Positions 58,805 through 64,000 of a DNA stretch of 64,000 bases are shown here, piece after piece. This stretch comes from a bacterium HR19. GTDB taxonomy: Bacteria; Calescibacteriota; Calescibacteriia; Calescibacteriales; Calescibacteriaceae. The DNA is taken from positions 1 through 64,000 of the forward strand of contig BEHV01000001.1 in NCBI GenBank assembly GCA_002898315.1, read 5' to 3'. Positions within the stretch are counted from its first letter, which is position 1. Each line of letters opens with the position of its first letter. The notes below the pieces were generated by a model. That model ran no database searches. It had not been told where the DNA came from and worked only from the letters and a program-made list of their open reading frames with translations. The translations under genes were made by a program, and so were the position numbers.

Positions 58805-61777
58805 ATGAAAAAGAGAAAATTTTTTTCTCTGACATCAAGAGTTTTTCTGCTTTCGGTTATTCTCGTAAATTCGTGCTCACGCGAGAAAAAAGGTCCATAC
58901 TCTCTGCAAAATCCAGTCCATGTTATAATAGATAGATGTGGAACCCCTCACATATTTGCCGAAGATGATAAAGATGCTTTTTTTGTCTTCGGATACATTC
59001 AGGCACATTACAGATTGTTTCAGATGGACATTTCAAGAAGAGAAGCTATGGGAAAACTCGCCGAAATATTCCCAGATCAGATCACACAAGATATTATAAA
59101 CAGAATGCTGAGCTTCAAATTGATGGCGGAAATATCAAAAGAGTCATTTGAGAAAACCGGAATGCTGAAAAAGATTCAAGCTTTCGTAGATGGTATAAAT
59201 AAATACATAGACGATGCAAAAGCTGGAAGAGAATTTGGCGGAATCAGAGCGAGAATCCCACCTCAATACCAAGCGCTTAAAATAGAACCAGAGCCATTTT
59301 ATGTTGAAGATGTTATAGCGGTAGGTAAGAAGAGAGCTTTTGACCTCGCAGGCGGAGGACTTATAGACCTCGCTTCAAAACTTATGCAACTTGTCTTCGG
59401 AGAGAATTTTGAAGAAAAATTCTCAATATCTTCCATAGAAAAAGTAAGTGTAGTTGATGACTTTCCGAAAACGAGATTATCTCCATTTGAGAACAAAGAA
59501 AATATAGATACCCAAGAACTAAAATCAGCAATTGAAAAAATATCAGCAAAAGTCAAAAGTTTAAAAAATTTGCTGGCTCTCAATTCAAATAACTTTGTCG
59601 TATCAGGCAGAATAACAAAAACCGGCTATCCAATTTTAGAAAACGACCCTCATCTTGCGGTCATATCTCCATCTACATTCTTCCCATTTCAGATAAACTC
59701 ACCTCAGTACTCAGGTTTCGGATTCACATTTCCAGGAATACCTATCGCTCTTGTAGGTGGGGGTAAAAATGTGTGCTGGGGTGTGACAACAACCCTCATA
59801 GACGCAATGGATGTCCTCTTCACCCCAATAATAGAAGAAAACGGAAAATTTTTCATAGTATGGGGTAAGAAAAAGTTAGAAGCGATTCCGAGAGAAGAAG
59901 AAATCTTTTACCTTGAGAACGGAGAAAAAAAATCTAAAAAGATAAAGTTTCTTTTTGTTCCGAACATAGGTATTGTTCTTGACGCGGGAAACAAAGAAGG
60001 ATTCTCATCTATAATACCTTATCTTTTCGGCATAGTGGGAGTCCCGGGCGTAGAAGAAAGTATATCAAAAATACTCAAATACGTTTTTACTCTTGGTATG
60101 AATGTTGATAGAAAGGAAGCTGGAAATTTAGGGATAGTTCTGGCGTGGACGGGTTATAAACCCACAAGTGAGTTTGCCGCTTTTTACGAAGCACCATCTG
60201 CCGAAGATATTTTTTCCGCAATGATATACTACAAATTTTTCCAAACCGGAATACAGAACTTCATCGTTGCAGATATAAAAGGAAACATAGGATATTTCCC
60301 TCATGGTGAAATACCGATAAGACCTTCTGGGACAAAACCTTATCTTCCCGAACTCTCTGAAAATCTTTTCTGGCTCGGTAATATTGAGCCCGACTTTATT
60401 CCGAGAGCTGTGAACCCACAATCTGGATACATCGTCACCGCAAACAACGATATAGTAGGAACTTCTTTTGATAACAATCCATTAAACGAGAGGTTCTATC
60501 TCGGTCCAGTTTATGATTTCGGATTCAGAGCAAAAAGAATAAGTGAGATGATAGAGGAAAACAGAGGGAAAATAGATAAGTTTGTCGCGGCATCAATAAT
60601 AAACGATGTCACATCTCCTCTTGCGAGAAGGTTTGTAAAGGTATTCCTGAATTTTGTCTCTGAAAAAGACATTGAAAACCTTGACGTTGATGAAAACAAA
60701 AAGAAATTTATGATTTTTATCTTGAAAAAGCTGAGAGATTGGAACTTTGAAGAAGATGTGAATTCGTTTGAGCCACTCGCTTATGAGATGATAATGCGAA
60801 TGTCTTTCTCTGAATTCGCCTGGAAAAACTTCTCAAATAACTATGTGAAATATAAATTCAAAGATATAATTTTCTCCGCCTTGAAAGGAACAGATTTAGA
60901 GAGTTTAGCAGGAGCGATATACGAGTTAGGGTCTGAACCTCTAAGCGAAGCTCTGTTTCAACTCTCCTCTGACCCACAGGTTATTGTTCGTTCAGTTCTG
61001 CCAATTCTTCAAGGAGAAAAAGGGGCTCTTTGTGATAACAAAGGAGGGAAGAATTTATCAGATGAGAGATTTGTGTTTTTAGGGGAAGATGGGTGTCCAA
61101 AAGATGAATTTCTTTCTGCAATTTCAAAAACCGCAGATTACCTTATTGAGAACGCAAAAATTTGTAAGAGGAAAGAAGGTGATTTATGTGCTGAATTTTT
61201 ATGTAAAGATGGACTGCCAGAAAACTGTGTCCTCGGAGATTTTTCAGCAAAAAGGTTCAACTACATAGCAGATATTCCCGGAAAAGAGAACTTTGAAGCG
61301 AAATATTTTGGAAGCTTGTATTTCAGGAAATCGGGAGGGACAGCACTTGTATATGCGAGCGATATTGATACAGTAGAATTAGATAAAAGTAGCAAGGAGA
61401 TAGTTTTCAAAAAACCCATCACAGAAAATGAATTTGTAGCTTTTCAGCAGGGGGAAGGGGGTCAGACCCTCAAATATATCTGCGAAGCCAAACCAGAAGG
61501 TGTTGAGATATGGTATGCTATACCGGGAGGAGTCGCGGATGACCCATCTTCTCCATACTTTGCAAACATGATCACCGCATGGGCTTGTGCAAGAGAATGG
61601 CTCAAAGGTATAACACAAGGATACTGCTCTATACCAAAAGATATACTCCCAGAAGATAGAGATTATTTCAAAATCATATTTTCAAAGCTTGAAACCAACT
61701 TTGAAAAGCTAATAAGTTCAGATTATCACACCTCACCTCTATGCAATCAAAAAGAGATATATCTTATTTTCAGATAG
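58805..61777 (+). CDS. Penicillin acylase-family (Ntn hydrolase) lipoprotein
   Basis: IIDRCGTPHIFAEDDKDAFFVFGYIQAHYRLFQMDISRREAMGKLAEI; LNSNNFVVSGRITKTGYPILENDPHL; LVNSCS lipobox. Confidence 0.88.
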   Translation: MKKRKFFSLTSRVFLLSVILVNSCSREKKGPYSLQNPVHVIIDRCGTPHIFAEDDKDAFFVFGYIQAHYRLFQMDISRREAMGKLAEIFPDQITQDIINRMLSFKLMAEISKESFEKTGMLKKIQAFVDGINKYIDDAKAGREFGGIRARIPPQYQALKIEPEPFYVEDVIAVGKKRAFDLAGGGLIDLASKLMQLVFGENFEEKFSISSIEKVSVVDDFPKTRLSPFENKENIDTQELKSAIEKISAKVKSLKNLLALNSNNFVVSGRITKTGYPILENDPHLAVISPSTFFPFQINSPQYSGFGFTFPGIPIALVGGGKNVCWGVTTTLIDAMDVLFTPIIEENGKFFIVWGKKKLEAIPREEEIFYLENGEKKSKKIKFLFVPNIGIVLDAGNKEGFSSIIPYLFGIVGVPGVEESISKILKYVFTLGMNVDRKEAGNLGIVLAWTGYKPTSEFAAFYEAPSAEDIFSAMIYYKFFQTGIQNFIVADIKGNIGYFPHGEIPIRPSGTKPYLPELSENLFWLGNIEPDFIPRAVNPQSGYIVTANNDIVGTSFDNNPLNERFYLGPVYDFGFRAKRISEMIEENRGKIDKFVAASIINDVTSPLARRFVKVFLNFVSEKDIENLDVDENKKKFMIFILKKLRDWNFEEDVNSFEPLAYEMIMRMSFSEFAWKNFSNNYVKYKFKDIIFSALKGTDLESLAGAIYELGSEPLSEALFQLSSDPQVIVRSVLPILQGEKGALCDNKGGKNLSDERFVFLGEDGCPKDEFLSAISKTADYLIENAKICKRKEGDLCAEFLCKDGLPENCVLGDFSAKRFNYIADIPGKENFEAKYFGSLYFRKSGGTALVYASDIDTVELDKSSKEIVFKKPITENEFVAFQQGEGGQTLKYICEAKPEGVEIWYAIPGGVADDPSSPYFANMITAWACAREWLKGITQGYCSIPKDILPEDRDYFKIIFSKLETNFEKLISSDYHTSPLCNQKEIYLIFR

Positions 61778-61782
61778 AATAA

Positions 61783-62058
61783 TCAGTATTTTATCTCAAA
61801 ACTCCTGAAAGTTCCCTCATATGGTAAAAATTGATATTCAACCTTTTCAACTCTTGCTGATTTAGGTCCTTTTTTAGCCCACTCAATAAGTTCTTCTAAT
61901 TTCTCCTTTTCACCTTCAGCTAATATTTCAACCTCTCCGGTTTCAAGGTTTTTGACATATCCCGTAAGACCTAATTCTTTCGCTTTGTAGTAAGTACTTG
62001 CTCTGAATCCAACTCCCTGAACTAAACCATAAACCTTTATATATACTCTTGCTTTCAT
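61783..62058 (-). CDS. acyP: Acylphosphatase
   Basis: VYIKVYGLVQGVGFRASTYYKAKELGLTGYVKNLETGEVEI. Confidence 0.95.
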   Translation of the reverse strand: MKARVYIKVYGLVQGVGFRASTYYKAKELGLTGYVKNLETGEVEILAEGEKEKLEELIEWAKKGPKSARVEKVEYQFLPYEGTFRSFEIKY

Positions 62059-62085
62059 GTTCGCATATCACTTATGAAACTATTT

Positions 62086-62475
62086 TCAAGTTTCTTCAAC
62101 AAGCTGTTTATACTCCTCTGGCGTAAGAAGAGAAAAAGAAGATAAATCTTGGTCCAACTCTATTTCCATAAGCCAACCCTGCTTATACGGATCGTCTAAG
62201 ATGATTTCTGGATTTTCAATAACTTCTCTGTTTATTTTCTTTAATCTTCCAGAAACAGGCAAGATTATCTCTATTGAATCGTCATCTTTTGTTATTATCT
62301 CTCCTACAACATCTCCTACATAGAGGATAGAATTTTCATCACCATCTATGGTTATCTTTTCTATATCTTTGTCTGATATAAGGTGTTCGGTTATTCCTAC
62401 AAGAACAGTGTTTTTACCTTTTGGCATAACCCATAAATGGTCTTCTGAATAGAATATTTTCTTTGGTTTCTTCAT
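62086..62475 (-). CDS. Glycine cleavage H protein-like (non-canonical lipoyl site)
   Basis: FYSEDHLWVMPKGKNTVLVGITEHL..YVGDVVGEIITKDDDSIEIILPVSGRLKKIN..NPEIILDDPYKQGWLMEIEL; start moved to 62475 with SD GGAGGAG. Confidence 0.8.
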   Translation of the reverse strand: MKKPKKIFYSEDHLWVMPKGKNTVLVGITEHLISDKDIEKITIDGDENSILYVGDVVGEIITKDDDSIEIILPVSGRLKKINREVIENPEIILDDPYKQGWLMEIELDQDLSSFSLLTPEEYKQLVEET

Positions 62476-62670
62476 AATTTTCTCCTCCGTTCCTCTAATA
62501 TTCAAAAATTTTCAGAAAAGTTAAGATTTGGTCAAAAAAGATTTTCTTTCTAATTTTTGCATCCAAAAAACTTTTTTTCAAAAAATTTTGGATTTTGTTA
62601 ATATTTTAGTTTCCATCTTGATTTTGCAAAATATAAAAAAATTTTCTGAGAATGCAATAATATAATCTTT

Positions 62671-62967
62671 ATGATAGTGATTTTGTGGATACTTGAAATA
62701 ATAGTTGGAATTTTGCTTGTTATATCTGTTCTTCTGCAGGTTCGGGGTGGAGATGCCGGAGCTTTTTTTGGCGGGACTCAATCTGTATTCGGTCCAAGAG
62801 GTCCTACTACAATTTTGGAGAAAATGACCTATGGTCTTATAGGCGCTTTCTTCATCATAACTCTGCTCATATCTAAACTCTCAAGTTCCGAAAGAATCAC
62901 TCCAACACAAGAAATCCCTTCTGCTCCCTCTCCCGAAGAAGTATTGCCAGAACCCACCACAAAATAG
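62671..62967 (+). CDS. secG: Protein translocase subunit SecG
   Basis: LLVISVLLQVRGGDAGAFFGGTQSVFGPRGPTTILEKMTYGLIGAFFI. Confidence 0.9.
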   Translation: MIVILWILEIIVGILLVISVLLQVRGGDAGAFFGGTQSVFGPRGPTTILEKMTYGLIGAFFIITLLISKLSSSERITPTQEIPSAPSPEEVLPEPTTK

Positions 62968-62989
62968 AAAGAGAACCGCTTAAATCTCC

Positions 62990-63469
62990 TCATCTGAAAA
63001 TAAACCTCCTTGAAATCATAAAACTTATAAAGCCAACAATAACAGAAGTCATAAGTTGAGAGATAACCTTGGGTATATGCAATACTTCAACCTGAAAATA
63101 AAGGAGCGAAGAGAAGAAGGGAGTATTGAACACCGAAAGAGCAAAAAATCTGAGATACCTTTTGAGCCCATCATAAGACCTTATCTTGAATTTTGAGTAG
63201 TTTTTGAAGGTGAATTTTCTGTGTAGTATGAAGTTTTGAGTCATGGCAAAAAAACCGGCAATAGGACCTGCTATCATATACCAAACTTTCGCAACATAAA
63301 CAAGAAATGAAAACAATGCGAGGTTTGAAGTTATTCCTGCCACTCCTACTGAACCATATTTTATCGCTTGAAATATAAAATCTCTGTTGAGGAGCTGAAA
63401 AATTTCTTTTTTCTTATGGACCGAGTCAGATTTACTCTGCTCCGTCTGATAATCATGTTCTTGAAACAT
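62990..63469 (-). CDS. GtrA-family membrane protein
   Basis: FIFQAIKYGSVGVAGITSNLALFSFLVYV..NFILHRKFTFKN..ISFMISRRFIFR. Confidence 0.85.
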   Translation of the reverse strand: MFQEHDYQTEQSKSDSVHKKKEIFQLLNRDFIFQAIKYGSVGVAGITSNLALFSFLVYVAKVWYMIAGPIAGFFAMTQNFILHRKFTFKNYSKFKIRSYDGLKRYLRFFALSVFNTPFFSSLLYFQVEVLHIPKVISQLMTSVIVGFISFMISRRFIFR

Positions 63470-63529
63470 AGCTTGTAAGATTTTTCTTTCACTTCATAAA
63501 TCAGGTTATGAAAAACAAAGCTAAAATCA

Positions 63530-64000
63530 TCAAGATGATGAGAATATTATTGAATCTATCTCGTGAGATGTAAGGGTTTCTTTTTCAAAGAGCATTGTTG
63601 CAAGCTTATGAAGTTTGTCTATATTTTCTGTTATAATACTCTTTGCTCTTGCGTAGCATTGGGAAATTATGTTCATCACCTCTTGATCTAGCTTTCTCGC
63701 TGTTTCTTCGGAAATATCCTCGTGCCTTGCGATCTCTCTTCCCAAGAATATATATTCCTCTTTTGATTTAAAAGCTATCGGACCGAGAGAACTCATTCCC
63801 CATTCATAAACCATTTTCCTCGCTATGTCTGTTGACTTTTCTATATCGTCTGCTGCACCGGTAGATATTGTTTCAAAAACTATCTCCTCAGCTGCTCTCC
63901 CACCGAGCAAAACTGTTATCTTCTTGTAAAGATAATCTCTATCTATCACATACATATCTTCATCTGGTATCTGAACAGTAACACCCAGTGCTTTTCCTCT
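63530..64000 (-). CDS. ftsH: ATP-dependent zinc metalloprotease FtsH (N-terminal part outside window)
   Basis: RGKALGVTVQIPDEDMYVIDRDYLYKKITVLLGGRAAEEIVFETISTGAADDIEKSTDIARKMVYEWGMS; frame open to window edge. Confidence 0.92.
   Translation of the reverse strand, partial: RGKALGVTVQIPDEDMYVIDRDYLYKKITVLLGGRAAEEIVFETISTGAADDIEKSTDIARKMVYEWGMSSLGPIAFKSKEEYIFLGREIARHEDISEETARKLDQEVMNIISQCYARAKSIITENIDKLHKLATMLFEKETLTSHEIDSIIFSSS

Overview
AT-rich bacterial chromosomal window, mostly core and respiratory genes, with several accessory insertions. Recognisable blocks: prfA (RF1), tRNA-Cys, an isolated cytochrome oxidase subunit III gene, rpmF, a Cyc2-like fused cytochrome-porin split by an apparent frameshift, a fragmented LptF/G-like permease, a three-gene cluster of two PYROXD2/phytoene-dehydrogenase-like flavoproteins plus an uncharacterised duplicated-domain protein, an HDAC-family protein, a MoxR/ChlI-like ATPase, holB, a complete Alternative Complex III operon (actABCDEF), argH, a sirtuin, a METTL5/COG2263-like methylase, etfBA plus a BtrH_N-like protein, aspS, a sigma54 response regulator, polyprenyl synthase, FliJ/MotE-like proteins, tRNA-Met followed directly by a DUF2203 gene, fused aroKB, a ferritin-like diiron protein, psd, cheW/cheA, glyQ, atpB, a GH38 alpha-mannosidase, a penicillin-acylase-family protein, gcvH-like, secG and the 3' part of ftsH. 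Most notable observations: (1) three separate foreign, DNA-methyltransferase-associated insertions, each truncated exactly against the 3' end of a core gene (prfA, rpmF, aspS); (2) a Zn-ribbon methylase plus DHH-like two-gene module; (3) a methyltransferase with a catalytic half and a degenerate pseudo-methyltransferase half; (4) a CTACC-N4-GGTAG palindrome shared between the flavoprotein cluster and a distant diiron gene; (5) the Cyc2-like porin-cytochrome with a possible structured RNA leader. All family calls come from reading motifs; no database search was run.
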